This document shows positions 1-9,611 of a stretch of 64,000 bases of DNA, one piece after another. The position numbers and the translations under genes were made by a program. How positions within the stretch are numbered: position 1 is the stretch's first letter; every line of letters begins with the position of its first letter. The stretch is from Rubrobacter_D sp963840835 (GTDB taxonomy: Bacteria > Actinomycetota > Rubrobacteria > Rubrobacterales > Rubrobacteraceae), in the NCBI GenBank assembly GCA_963840835.1, contig CAWJAM010000010.1, forward strand, positions 1-64,000, written 5' to 3'. The notes under the pieces are model-generated. The model was not told the DNA's origin, ran no database searches, and saw only the letters and a list, made by a program, of their open reading frames with translations.

Positions 1-744
1 TACTGCCTGTGGACGAGCGGTACCCAGTGCTCCTCGAAGTGCGCGCTCGCCACGGTATCCGCCCGGTATTCGATGTTGGGGCTTCTCTCGACCCTCCGCA
101 GCAGTTCGGCGAGCATCCCATCCGCCGCCGAGTTCTGGCCCCTGGCGTAGGTGAGGGTCCCGCCTGGCCTGGCGTTCTCGTCGACGAGGACGACCTTCGC
201 CCCGGCCTCGCCGCCGCCGCCGCCGCCGCGAGCCCCAAGGACCGGCGCCGACCACGAGCACGTCCGCGAACCCATAACCCTTGCCCCAGTGGCGCCGCTC
301 CTCATCTAGCGTGACGTTCCCAGCCCGGCAGCCTTGCGTATGAGCCTCTCGTAGTGCGGGAAGAGCCTGGCCGGTCTGTGGAACGACTTGTAGTAGAAAC
401 CGACGGGCAGGAAGCGCGCGAGGCGGTTGTTGACCTGCCCGAGATCCATCCTGAGCCCGCCGACGGTGTTGACCGCCCTGAGCTTCTGCCCCTCCTCGAG
501 CGGCGTCACATCGCCCCGGATGTTCGGAAGAGACCGGTCCTGCACCATGACGTTGGCGTCGTGGTCGGCGAGGCTGAAGACCCCGCGCGGGCGGTGGTAC
601 TTGAAGCTACGCCCCAGCAGGCGCCTCCCCGAGGCCCAGAGGGCGCTGCTTTGGTGTCCCCGACGAAGCCCGTGTGCTTCTTTCCTTCGAAGGAGAAGTC
701 GAGCTCCCTGGTGCGGTCGATCCACTCGCCCTTCTGCTGGCCAG
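1..744 (-). pseudogene. soxA: Sarcosine oxidase alpha subunit-like, partial and frame-disrupted
   Basis: The minus strand encodes the N-terminal part of a heterotetrameric sarcosine oxidase alpha subunit, which demethylates sarcosine and passes C1 units to tetrahydrofolate. Readable stretches include SFKYHRPRGVFSLADHDAN, typical of the alpha subunit N-terminus, and a dinucleotide-binding loop (VLVVGAGP ... VVLVDENARPGG) near 150-260. At least two single-base frame changes interrupt it, near 655 and near 255, the second beside a GCC/GGC triplet run at about 208-229. No start codon lies in the correct frame at the expected position. The gene runs off the window at position 1. It follows soxD closely. 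The product is clear; whether the breaks are biological or sequencing errors is not. Confidence 0.75.
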
Positions 745-1017
745 GCGCTCAGCCACGCTCCACCTGTCCCCGTAGAGGTAGGTCCTCTTCACGTCGTTGG
801 TGCCTGTGTCGCGCTCGGCTATGAACCATGTGCCGCTTGCGAGGTGATACCACACTCCCGCCTGGGGCCCGGCGCCCCGTTGCGGTTGTACACGTAGTCG
901 GTCCACTGGGCGTCCGTGGCGGTATCGGGGTCTGGCATCTCCGAAACTCCCCGCCGAAGACGAACTCCTGTACGGGCCGCGGACCGTTTACCGGGCAGGT
1001 CAGTATCTCATCTCTCC
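738..1017 (-). pseudogene. soxD: Sarcosine oxidase delta subunit-like, frame-disrupted
   Basis: This short reading frame resembles the small zinc-binding delta subunit of sarcosine oxidase. It begins with a TCPVNGPRPVQEF-like segment (usually a C-x2-C zinc motif; the second Cys is not seen here), then PDPDTATDAQWTDYVYNRN, and ends with WYHLASGTWFIAERDT and KRTYLYGDRW. The pieces lie in different frames, with breaks near 935 and 865, so no single open frame covers it. The position between beta and alpha subunit genes matches the usual soxB-D-A order. It is about 90 residues long, as expected for the family. The missing second Cys could be a real change or a base error. Confidence 0.7.
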
Positions 1018-1028
1018 CTGTCCCCTGC

Positions 1029-2264
1029 CTAATGCCCCACCGAGGCGGCGCCCTTCTCGCCGGTCAGCTCCAGGTCCTCGAACCTGGAGAGCCTGAAGGC
1101 GTCGATAAGCTCCGGCTCCCGGTCGGTGGCGACGGTATGGGCCATCGTCTTGCCGCTTACGGGGGTGGCCTTGAAGCCCCAGGTCCCCCACCCCGCGTCG
1201 ATGTAGAATCCTCCCACCGGCGTCCTGCCCATGATCGGGGCGAAGTCAGGCGTCATGTCGCACAGACCTGCCCATACGCGTAGGACCTTCACGTTCGACA
1301 GGAACGGGAAGAGGTCGAGCATGTGCCCCGGAGCCCCTCGGCGAATTCCAGCGTCGAGCGCATGGAGTTCAACTCGTAAGGGTCTGTCGACCCACCCATC
1401 ACGAGCTCCCCGCGCGAGGACTGGCTCACGTACACGTGCAAACTGCCTGAGACCATGATCTTGTCGAGAAAGGGCTTCAGCGGCTCCGTCACGCACGCCT
1501 GCAACGGCCTCACCGTGAGCGGGGTGCGCAACCCTACCATGTCCGCGATCGAGGGCGTCCAACCTGCCACCGCCGAGAGCACCTTCGGCGTCCTCACGTA
1601 CCCCCCGCTGGTCGCACCCCTACGACCCGGTCGTTCTTCACGTCTATCCCGGTAACCTCGGTGCCCTGGTGGATCTCTACGCCCCGCTCGTCGCGCCCGC
1701 CCCGTAGCCCCATGCCACCGCGTCGTGCCTGGCGATGGCTCCCGGCGGGTGGTAGAGGGCGCCCATGATCGGGGCATCCCCCCCGCACGTCAGGTCTATC
1801 GGGGGACAGGCGGCCTTCACGTCCTCGGGTTCGACGTACTCCGAATCTACCCCCATGTGCTTGTTGACCTCGGCCCGCCAACGCATGGTCCGTATCGCGG
1901 AGTCGCTGTGCGCCAGCGTGAAGTGCCCGCGCTCAGAATAGAACAGGTTGAGGTCGAAGTCGCCCGAGAGGTCCTTGAACAGCCGGATGCTCTCGTCGTA
2001 GAATTTCACGCCCTCCGGCGTGAGATAGTTGGAGCGGATGATCGCCGTGTTCCGCCCCGTCCCCCCGCCCCGATGTACCCCTTCTCCAATACCGCAACGT
2101 CCGTTATCCCAAAGTCGCGAGCAAGGTAGTAAGCCGCCGCGAGCCCGTGCCCCCGCCCCGATAATGACCGCGTCGTAACTCTCCTTGAGCCCCGAGGGCG
2201 TCCTGAACATCCGCTTGTCCGGATGCTTGTTGCTCAACCCGTACTTTATGAGCCGGTAAGGCAT
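1029..2264 (-). pseudogene. soxB: Sarcosine oxidase beta subunit-like, multiple frameshifts
   Basis: An FAD-dependent beta subunit of sarcosine oxidase. The start at 2264 gives MPYRLIKYGLSNKHP, then YDAVIIGAGA, the FAD-binding motif. TGRNTAIIRSNYLTPEGVKF follows, and the C-terminal end contains PIMGRTPVGGFYIDAGWGTWGFK. Reading the full protein needs at least five small frame corrections, near 2145, 2060, 1690, 1610 and 1340, several at G or C runs. Each correction restores family-like sequence with no internal stop, so the gene looks recently broken or mis-sequenced rather than long decayed. It lies downstream of fhs, which fits a C1-tetrahydrofolate role. Confidence 0.8.
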
Positions 2265-2384
2265 CCACTCTTCCCTAATGGCTTTCTATCCGTGACCCAC
2301 AGGCCATCATAGCCCACCCTTCCCCGAGCCGTCCTCGAAAAAACCTGGAGCCTGATGCCTGTTGCCGTGCGCAAAGGTCCGTCC

Positions 2385-4072
2385 TTACTGCACGGCGCTT
2401 GAAAACAGCCCGATCACTTCCCCCTTCTTGCCGAGGTCTATGCGCTCCGAGGCCGGCGGCTTGGGCAACCCTGGCATGGTCATTATGTCCCCGCACACGG
2501 CGACGACGAACTCCGCACCGGCCGAGAGCCGCACCTCGCGGATCGAGAGTACGTGGCCGGACGGGGCGCCCCGCAGCGAGGGGTCCGTCGAAAACGAGTA
2601 CTGTGTCTTGGCGATGCAAACCGGGTAGCGACCGTACCCGTCTTCCTGAAACTTGCGGATCTGGCGCCGCACCTTCGTGTCCGCCACCACCTCGCTGGCG
2701 CCGTAGATCTTGGTCGCCACGGCGGAGATCTTATCCCAAAGGCTGTCTTCGTCGTCGTAGACGAACCTGAACCGCGCGGGCACGCGCTCTACGGTCTCCA
2801 CGACGGCGTGGGCCAGCCCTTCGGCCCTTGCGCCCCCCTCGGCCCAGTGATTCGTGAGCAAGACCCGCGCCCCCTGGTGCGCGACGCCGTCTTCGAGGAG
2901 CGAGATCTCCGCCTCCGTATCCGACGGGAAGCGGTTGATCGCCACGACGCAAGGCAGCCCAAAGTGGTTGCGGACGTTGTTGATGTGGCGTTCCAGGTTT
3001 GCCAGCCCGCCTTCGAGCGCCCCGAGATCCTCCTTCTCTAGCTCACCAAGTTCGGCGCCGCCGTGGAACTTGAGGGCCCGGATTGTCGCCACGAGCACGA
3101 CCATCGAGGGGCGCAACCCGGACATCCGGCACTTTATGTCCACGAACTTCTCAGCCCCTAGATCGGCGCCGAAACCGGCCTCCGTGAGCACGTAATCCGC
3201 GAGCTTGAGCGCCGTTTTCGTCGCCATGACGGAGTTGAGCCGTGGGCGATGTTGGCGAATGGCCCGCCGTGCACGAAGGCGGGGTTGCCTTCCAGGGTCT
3301 GCACGAGGTTGGGTTTTATGGCGTCTTTCAAGAGCACGGCCATGGCGCCGTGGGCGCCCAGATCTCGCGCAGTCACCGGCCTCTCGTCCCGCGTGTAACC
3401 AACGACGATGTTTCCCAGCCGCTGCTTCAAGTCCTCTAGGGAGGTCGCGAGGCAGAGTATGGCCATGACCTCCGAGGCGACTACGATGTCGAAGGCGTCT
3501 TCCGGGAAACCGTTGGTCGTGGCCCCCAACCCTAGACTCATGTCGCGCAGCGCCCTGTCGTTCATGTCCACGACGCGCTTCCACACTATGCGACGCAGGT
3601 CAAGCCCGAGATCGTTGCCCTGATGAACGTGGTTGTCCACAAGAGCGGCGAGAAGGTTGTTGGCCAAGGCTATGGCGTTGAAGTCGCCCGTGAAGTGCAG
3701 GTTTATGTCCTCCATGGGGATGACCTGCGCGTATCCTCCGCCCGCGGCCCCACCCTTGATGCCGAAAACAGGCCCGAGCGAGGGCTCCCTTATGCAGGTT
3801 ATCGCCGTCTCGCCTATGCGGTTCAAAGCATCCCCGAGCCCGACCGTGGTGGTCGTCTTTCCCTCGCCCGGAGGCGTCGGGCTGATGCCGCTGATGAGGA
3901 TCAGCTCGCCATCAGGCCTATCCTCTAATGACCTGATAAAGTCCAGCGAGAGCTTGGCCTTGTAATGGCCATACGGGTCAAGGTGCTCCTCCCCTATTCC
4001 TAACTTCTCCCGGGCCACCTCGACAATGCGCCTGGGTTCTGCCCGCTGCGCGATCTCTATGTCCGACAGCAT
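2385..4072 (-). pseudogene. fhs: Formate-tetrahydrofolate ligase with one frameshift
   Basis: Formate-tetrahydrofolate ligase makes 10-formyl-THF from formate, THF and ATP in the cytoplasm. Visible motifs are the P-loop TPPGEGKTTTTVGL near residue 70, REPSLGPVFGIKGGAAGGGY, and the C-terminal MPGLPKPPASERIDLGKKGE. The start at 4072 (ATG) has an AGGGG Shine-Dalgarno sequence about 7 bases upstream. The frame breaks near 3240, where FANIAHGCNSVMATKT is expected; one base appears missing in the Cys codon, and both sides are otherwise intact. Total length, about 560 residues, matches the family. It heads a block with soxB-D-A, which would supply C1 units. An AT-rich stretch at 4095-4130 probably holds the promoter, but no clear -35/-10 pair was seen. 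Confidence 0.88.
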
Positions 4073-4249
4073 CTCTCTACCCCTGCGTTTCCGTAGAGTA
4101 AACTTATATTACTGATGGTCAAACAATATAGCGTCCCGGCAGTTTCGCGGCAAGTGGTGCCCGGCGCGTAGAGCGTACAACGATGGGGGCCTTACATACC
4201 GGGCGGGGTGCGATGCTATTTCCCGCCATCGCATGTCCTTCTCGAGCCC

Positions 4250-4681
4250 TCAAGCGCACTCTCCAGGGTATCGTGAGCAGTGCGGCTCATCCCCGGGAAG
4301 TTTGTGACGGTTGGCGGCAATCCAGTCGTAGGCGCGGTCTTGTGCGCTACCCATCAAGGGCAAACGGTAGAGCGCGTGGGGAAAACTGGTGCCAAGGGCC
4401 ACCGCCAGGGCGAAGTTGACGGCCTCGGCCCCTCTATAACGATGTCCCTCCGGCGTCACCGCCCAGGCGGCCTTCTTGCACGCTTCCGCGGTCAGGCCGA
4501 CGGAGGCGGGCACTCCAGGCTTCTGGTAAGGCACTGCGGTTACGCGTTGCTTCCAGTCGAGCCGCTTCATTACGCGAACAAACCGGGTGCAGACACCGCA
4601 GCGCCCGTCGAAAACCAGGGTGGCTCGCCGGGGCGCCTTTGTCGTCTCGCGGCGGAGGCCGGAGTTTAACGTGTCCGTCAA
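4250..4681 (-). CDS. DCC-family thiol-disulfide oxidoreductase-like protein (DUF393)
   Basis: A 143-residue protein with the family signature FDGRCGVCTRFVRVMKRLD near residues 24-42, a D-x3-C-x2-C pattern resembling a thioredoxin active site. The rest (TPEGHRYRGAEAVNFALA, LYRLPLMGSAQDRAYDWIAANR) fits the DUF393/DCC family, whose members are small predicted redox proteins. No signal peptide is seen, so it is probably cytoplasmic. It lies between fhs and a sigma-factor gene on the same strand, with gaps on both sides, so cotranscription is unproven. The substrate is unknown. Confidence 0.85.
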   Translation of the reverse strand: MTDTLNSGLRRETTKAPRRATLVFDGRCGVCTRFVRVMKRLDWKQRVTAVPYQKPGVPASVGLTAEACKKAAWAVTPEGHRYRGAEAVNFALAVALGTSFPHALYRLPLMGSAQDRAYDWIAANRHKLPGDEPHCSRYPGECA

Positions 4682-4730
4682 TTAGTTTCCTCTCCCGGTC
4701 GGTGGGATTCCTCCTGTGCTCTCGTTCCTT

Positions 4731-5678
4731 TCATCTTGGTGTCTCGACGTCTCGGAGGCCGGCCAGCTTCTCGGGGTTCGCCACCAGGCGGATGGTGTGC
4801 ACCAGGCCATCCGTCACCTCCAAGACGAGCGCCGAGATCGGCTCGCCGCCAGCGGTGACCACGACGCCGGTCTCGCCGTTGACGCCAGCCAGGTGGACAC
4901 TCACCTCGCCGGACGGCCCCGACCCGACCGACCGCAAGAACCGGGACGTCTGCTCCTCGCCCACGATGGCGACGAGGAACCGCGCCACCTTCTCCGCCCC
5001 CAGGACGGGGCGCCGGGGTGAGAGCGCCTTGCCCCCGCCGTCGGCCACGAGCGTCACGCCGGGCGCAAGGACCCCCATCAGTCCCTCGAGGTCTCCGCCC
5101 GCCGTCGCCTCCAGAAAGCGCTCTGTCACCCGCTGCTGCTCGGTCCGGTCGGCGTCGAAGCGGGTCCGGCGCTCGCGCACGTGGTCGCGGGCGCGCTTTG
5201 CGAGCTGGCGTACCGCCTCTTCCTTGCGTCCCAGAACTTCGGCGATCTCGGCGTGGGGCATCCCGAACGACTCTCGGAGGACGAAGACGGCCCTCTCCAG
5301 CGGCGAGAGCGTTTCGAGGACCACCAGCATCGCCATCGAGACGGACTCGGCCATCGCCGCATCCTCCGCGAGATCCCGCCTAGTGAGGATGGGCTCGGGC
5401 AGCCAGGGACCAACGTATGACTCGCGGCGCGCCTTCGCCCGGCGCAACCGATCTATGGCCAGACGGGTGGTGACGCGCACGAGGAAGGCCCGCGGGTCGG
5501 AGACCCTGGAATGATCCACGCCCGACCAGCGCAGCCACGCTTCCTGCACGGCGTCGTCGGCGTCGGTGACGCTGCCCAAGACGCGGTAGGCTACGGAGAC
5601 CAGCAAGCCCCGGTGGTCCTCGAAAACGCGGGTGGCGTCTTGGGGACACCCACCCGAATCACCGTGGTTCATCTGCAT
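4731..5678 (-). CDS. sigJ: ECF41-type RNA polymerase sigma factor (SigJ-like)
   Basis: An extracytoplasmic-function sigma factor of about 315 residues. Region 2 is VFEDHRGLLVSVAYRVLGS ... DAVQEAWLRW (about residues 15-55), and region 4 is LSPLERAVFVLRES ... HAEIAEVLG (about 110-150). A C-terminal SnoaL-like domain follows, with ADGGGKA and ANPEKL near the end. These match the DGGGK and NPDKL motifs described for ECF41, where the extra domain modulates activity. The ATG at 5678 is chosen because GGAG lies 8 bases upstream. The open frame continues upstream into an NmrA remnant, but that is read-through. ECF41 genes usually neighbour a decarboxylase, oxidoreductase or epimerase gene, as here. 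Confidence 0.88.
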   Translation of the reverse strand: MQMNHGDSGGCPQDATRVFEDHRGLLVSVAYRVLGSVTDADDAVQEAWLRWSGVDHSRVSDPRAFLVRVTTRLAIDRLRRAKARRESYVGPWLPEPILTRRDLAEDAAMAESVSMAMLVVLETLSPLERAVFVLRESFGMPHAEIAEVLGRKEEAVRQLAKRARDHVRERRTRFDADRTEQQRVTERFLEATAGGDLEGLMGVLAPGVTLVADGGGKALSPRRPVLGAEKVARFLVAIVGEEQTSRFLRSVGSGPSGEVSVHLAGVNGETGVVVTAGGEPISALVLEVTDGLVHTIRLVANPEKLAGLRDVETPR

Positions 5679-5899
5679 CACCCCGTCTCCGATGGCCGCA
5701 ACCGTGCACCCTGTATCCTGAAGACGCTCCGCAACCGCTACGCGTGACATACACCCCTGCGGCTCTCCGCAACGCGGCCCGGGTGGGCATTCGAGCTGAC
5801 CTTCCAGATCCGCGAGCCAGGTCTTCGTCCCGGGAACCTTTTGCGGGAGACGTAGAACGCGGGGTGGTGCGCCTCGCACCGGGCCCCGGGCTGTCGGCA

Positions 5900-6287
5900 T
5901 TTCGAGCAAGAACTCGTTCCCAGCGGACGTGGCCGTACCTGTTCTCCGGGCACGTCGCGCGCCGCTCCGCATCGCGCGCGCCGTCTTGCCGGGCAGTGGT
6001 AACGTCAACGTCTTCTTCCAAGTTTCTATCACGTCCAGGTAGGCGCTTATCACGTCGTCCACGGTCCTCACCTCCGGTCCGCCGACGTCCTCGACGCGGC
6101 CTGCGGGCTCGGAGAGCGCCAGTTCCACCATCCTGTCGGCGACCTCCCGGGCGTCTATGGGCTGCCCGATGAGTCTAGGGGGCGGAACCACGGGCAGTCG
6201 CGACAGCGCCCGGATGGCATCGATGACCGCCTCCGCGAACTTTTCGGCGGCCCGGGGAGGGTCGACAGGCGGCCTCGGCTCCACCAC
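5900..6287 (-). pseudogene. NmrA-like NAD(P)-binding protein, C-terminal remnant
   Basis: The frame encodes the C-terminal part of a YbjT/NmrA-type SDR protein: ALSRLPVVPPPRLIGQPID, REVADRMVELAL, GRVEDVGGPEVRT and LPLPGKTARAMR. The family then usually ends with an R-W-E-E-F-L-like motif; CPENRYGHVRWERVLARN is found in a second frame, so a frameshift occurs near 5950. The N-terminal Rossmann half, about 150 residues, is absent upstream. This is the expected partner type for the adjacent ECF41 sigma factor, but it cannot be functional as read. Confidence 0.7.
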
Positions 6288-6438
6288 CCGAAAGCAGAGG
6301 TGGTGCAGCCCGTGGCGCGTACGGATCGTGGCCGCCGCGCGATACGCCGGCCTCAGAGCAGTCTCAGAAACGCTCCTCCGTCGACATCCGTCTGGCGAGT
6401 TGTGGGTGTAGAAGAGGTGTGGACTTCTGTCACGCCGC

Positions 6439-6843
6439 CTATGTTGCCTTCAGCCCTTGCGGAAGCCCAGGATAGCCATGACGCGGTCGTAGAACCGCCA
6501 TCAGAGGTCTCCATGCATCGCTACACGGAGACGACAGATCGTGGTATACCCCGATGACCTCCACCGTCATAACGAAACCGCCCCTTCTTTGTTCGAAATG
6601 CGCCTGCCACGCAACGGCTCCCGGGAACGCCAGTGATTCTCTATCAGGCTGCGTGAAGACGTTGTCGGACCCGGGGAGGAGGAAGTGGTAGAGAAGCCCG
6701 AAGACCAGGGAGCCCGCCATCGACGCGACGAGCAACCACGCCCCCGCGAGACAATACCGGGTCCAGAGCAGGACCGCGGCGACGACCGGCGCGGCATAGA
6801 TGACGACGACGATGTACGCTAGCTGCCACGCGGGCAGGGACAT
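6439..6843 (-). CDS. Small integral membrane protein, probably N-terminally frameshifted
   Basis: The 134-residue frame has three likely membrane segments in its first half: LAYIVVVIYAAPVVAAVLL, YCLAGAWLLVASMAGSLVF and possibly the region around VMTVEVIGVY. Upstream, to about 6925, a different frame reads SAAVNAAHTVSHAGQHV directly before MSLPAWQLAY. The true protein therefore probably starts near 6915 with a frame break between. No family was recognised and no function is proposed. Confidence 0.5.
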   Translation of the reverse strand: MSLPAWQLAYIVVVIYAAPVVAAVLLWTRYCLAGAWLLVASMAGSLVFGLLYHFLLPGSDNVFTQPDRESLAFPGAVAWQAHFEQRRGGFVMTVEVIGVYHDLSSPCSDAWRPLMAVLRPRHGYPGLPQGLKAT

Positions 6844-7101
6844 GACGTGCTGCCCCGCATGGGAGACCGTGTGCGCGGCGTTGACCGCCGCCGAGCCGAA
6901 CGACCACCATCGTCCCCATCAAAGCCCCGTCTTTTCGCACCTACTTGACCTCCGTCCCCGCTCCGTGTCAAACGTCTTGTACGGATGAGACGAAACGGCC
7001 GACCTTCCCGTGACATAGCGCCGTGGCAGGGCTTAGACGTCAGCTTCGGGGCACTCGCCTGGCAGCCGGGCTGGGGCCACCAACATTTCAGCCAGGGGCC
7101 T

Positions 7102-8430
7102 CTAGCGTACGGAACCGGCGGTCACCTCCCTACGCGCCGACGGGTCGTCCTCCAGCACCGATCGCGCGGCGCTACGGGCGCTGGCCGCGCTGGCGTCCAC
7201 CAGGAAGCCCTCCGGTCCGACCCAGTCCCCCGCAAGATACAGGTCCTCCAGGCCCGGCACCCGGGGACCGGGACGCCCCGCGAAGCCGCCGCTCTCTGCG
7301 GTCGGCAGCGCGCCCACGGCCTCTATGCGCGGTAGGAACTGGCGATCTACGAGGACCTCGCGCCAGCCCGGCTGGGTCGCGTCGAGCAGGTCCTCCAGGT
7401 CCCGCTCGTCCTCACGCGGGTCCCCGGGACGCCTGGGGTCGAGCTGCTTGAAGGTGTAGACGAGCGCCGCCCCTTCGGGGGCGACCTTGGAGTAGAGTGA
7501 CTGGGCGGTCATGAAACGCGGACCGTCCAGGTCCTGGACCACGGGCACATCGGGCAAGGGTAGGCTGGTGAGGGCCACGTCGAGGCAGGCCACCCGGGCC
7601 GGGACCAGTCTGTCCACGAGCCGCCGAAAGGCCGGACGCTCTCCCCCACCCATCAGCTTCGAGGCGTCGCGAGGGCCCGTCGCCAACACGACGGCTGAGG
7701 CCCGCACGAGGCTCCCGTCGCCAAGGCGCACCCCCCGCGCCCGGCCGTTGCCGACCTCCACGGCCTCTACGCGGGCGTCGTTGACGACGCGCGCCCCGGC
7801 GCGTTCCGCGACCTCCCGCAGCCCGTGCACGAAGACCCGCCAGCCGCCGTCCACGTAGTGGACGGGGTGCTTGAGCGCGCGTTGGAACTTGTCGACGAAG
7901 ACCTCGGCGCTGACCAGGTCGAGCGCAGAGGTGTAGACCAGGGGGTATGCGAGCGAGTTCAACAGCCGCCGCAGGCGCGGGCGCCGGACCTTCGCGGCCA
8001 GCCACCCTTGCAGGCTCGTCCCGGCCAGATCCTTCGGTCTGGTCCTGCCCAGCCCGGCGAAGAAGCGGACGAGCCCCAACTTGTCCCCCGCGCCGAGCAG
8101 GTCGGTGCGCAGGAATTGCGAGGGGCTGGTTGGGAAGGGGCGCAACTCTTCGCCGTCCAGCACGAACGTCTCTTTCGGTGTGCCGTGTCCGTAGGTGATG
8201 CCCAGCTCCTCGAAGGCCCGCGAGGCCGCGCCGCCGGTGTAGAGGGCGTGTATGCCGCGGTTGAAGAGGAAGCCCCCTGACTCTCTGGTTGCGGCGCGGC
8301 CGCCCATGGTCGGCGCCTTCTCGAAAATGGTCACCTTCGCGCCTCCGCGGGCGAGGAAGCAGGCAGCGGTGAGGCCCGCCAACCCGCCCCCGACCACCGC
8401 CACTTCCGTCTGTGCTGGTTTCGGTTCCAT
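7102..8430 (-). CDS. FAD-dependent amine oxidase / phytoene desaturase-like oxidoreductase
   Basis: A 442-residue flavoprotein. The N-terminus has the dinucleotide-binding motif VAVVGGGLAGLTAACFLARG with the following IFEKAPTMGGRA. The C-terminus has AGDWVGPEGFLVDASAASA, the second FAD-contact region of the CrtI/monoamine-oxidase superfamily. No signal peptide is seen. The ATG at 8430 is preferred over the upstream GTG at 8454 because AAAGGAGAG lies at good spacing. There is no carotenoid or amine pathway gene nearby, so the substrate cannot be named. It appears to be a single-gene transcript. Confidence 0.85.
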   Translation of the reverse strand: MEPKPAQTEVAVVGGGLAGLTAACFLARGGAKVTIFEKAPTMGGRAATRESGGFLFNRGIHALYTGGAASRAFEELGITYGHGTPKETFVLDGEELRPFPTSPSQFLRTDLLGAGDKLGLVRFFAGLGRTRPKDLAGTSLQGWLAAKVRRPRLRRLLNSLAYPLVYTSALDLVSAEVFVDKFQRALKHPVHYVDGGWRVFVHGLREVAERAGARVVNDARVEAVEVGNGRARGVRLGDGSLVRASAVVLATGPRDASKLMGGGERPAFRRLVDRLVPARVACLDVALTSLPLPDVPVVQDLDGPRFMTAQSLYSKVAPEGAALVYTFKQLDPRRPGDPREDERDLEDLLDATQPGWREVLVDRQFLPRIEAVGALPTAESGGFAGRPGPRVPGLEDLYLAGDWVGPEGFLVDASAASARSAARSVLEDDPSARREVTAGSVR

Positions 8431-8634
8431 CCCTGCGCTCTCCTTTCTCTCCACGTGCCGAGGTTAGACGTGTACGAGTCGATGCGACTGCACCCAAGAC
8501 GCACCGCTGGTGCTCCGGCGTGACATGAACCGCGCTATGCGGAGCGGTCGATCACAGCGAGGGAGCCTAACGGGAGGTACAGCCTTCCCAGGCGCAGGTA
8601 AGGGCGATCACAGCTTTCGGGAGCGTACGCGCCA

Positions 8635-9039
8635 CTATCCACTCCGATCAGCGGCAGGGTTGTCGCGCCGCTTGGCCCGGCGAGCCCCGACCAACAGCAG
8701 GATGTTCGCGAGCAGGAGGATAGGCCAGGGCGTGAGCAAGAGGATCACGGCGTCAACCACGGTCCAGATCCCCAGCGTCCATGCGATGAACGGCGGAGGT
8801 GTGATGCCGCGGCGGTCCAGCCACAGCACCATCAGGCCGACCACGATGAGCGGCACGCCGAAGCTGTCCACACTCAGCCATAACGCGCTGTTGGCAGGGC
8901 TCATACTGGCGAGGTCGTCCCCCCACAACTCCCCGCTGAACCACGCCCCGGCGTGGCGTGCGGCGCCCTCCACCGTCAGGGCGCCCAGTGTGTGCGCGGC
9001 TCCGTAGAGCACGATGAGCCGACCAGCCCACTTGATCAT
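8635..9039 (-). CDS. DUF6463-like four-helix membrane protein
   Basis: A 134-residue hydrophobic protein with about four membrane segments (LIVLYGAAHTLGALT, ALWLSVDSFGVPLIVVGLMVLWL, WTLGIWTVVDAVILLL, ILLLANILLLVG) and a basic C-terminal tail. The pattern resembles the DUF6463 family of small actinobacterial membrane proteins with no known role. The ATG at 9039 is chosen because GGAG lies 8 bases upstream; the longer frame to 9066 adds nine residues without support. It is the first of three same-strand small genes that look like general actinomycete genes. Confidence 0.7.
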   Translation of the reverse strand: MIKWAGRLIVLYGAAHTLGALTVEGAARHAGAWFSGELWGDDLASMSPANSALWLSVDSFGVPLIVVGLMVLWLDRRGITPPPFIAWTLGIWTVVDAVILLLTPWPILLLANILLLVGARRAKRRDNPAADRSG

Positions 9040-9158
9040 CTGAGTTCTCCGTTCCGATGCGATCAACCCGCTCGCATCGCTGACGCATCTAGCGCGACCC
9101 GTCGCGCGGTGTCACCAACAAGACGAATTTCGCCGCGTTTTCGTGACAAAGCGAGGGA

Positions 9159-9611
9159 TCATACCAACCAGCGGCCGTCGCGCATCAGCTCGCGGTCGGG
9201 CAGCTCGTCCACCTCGCGCCAGGCCTGGATGCGGCGCGGAAAGATGCGGAACCAGCGGTACGGGGTGGCCGGCGCACGCGGGTCGAAGCCGGTGCGCGCG
9301 GCGAACCGGTCGCCCCGCTGCCGCGGCAGCGCGTCGATCTCGAGGATCTCGACTTCGCCATCGATCATGGACACGTCGCGGGTGTTGCCCAGCCCCAGCC
9401 GAACGGTTCGGGTGGCGGCGAGGTTCCTGCCGGTCGGGCTGTCCGTCGGCGTGGCCACCAGCAGCGCCTCGCCGTCCCAGTCGAAGGACAGCGGCACCAG
9501 GTACGGCGCACCGTCGGCCGAGGCGCTGGCCACCCAGACATCGATGTCGTGGGTGAGCCGATGCTCGGTGTCGCGACGACGCTGAGCGCGGGAGCGGGGG
9601 TCGGCTCTCAT
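9159..9611 (-). CDS. Pyridoxamine 5'-phosphate oxidase family protein (F420/FMN type)
   Basis: A 150-residue protein with the split-barrel flavin-binding pattern: HDIDVWVASASADGAPYLVPL at the N-terminus, LLVATPTDSPTGRNLAAT and VRLGLGNTRDVSMIDGEVEI in the middle. This fits PPOX-like FMN- or F420-binding proteins that reduce small substrates. It is translationally coupled to the upstream glyoxalase-like gene by a 4-base overlap (ATGA). The substrate is unknown. Confidence 0.8.
   Translation of the reverse strand: MRADPRSRAQRRRDTEHRLTHDIDVWVASASADGAPYLVPLSFDWDGEALLVATPTDSPTGRNLAATRTVRLGLGNTRDVSMIDGEVEILEIDALPRQRGDRFAARTGFDPRAPATPYRWFRIFPRRIQAWREVDELPDRELMRDGRWLV

Noticed and set aside
4731..6287. 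A single 518-residue NmrA-sigma fusion protein
   Set aside because: The open frame is continuous, but the join contains out-of-frame NmrA sequence, and the sigma factor has its own ATG with a ribosome site at 5678.
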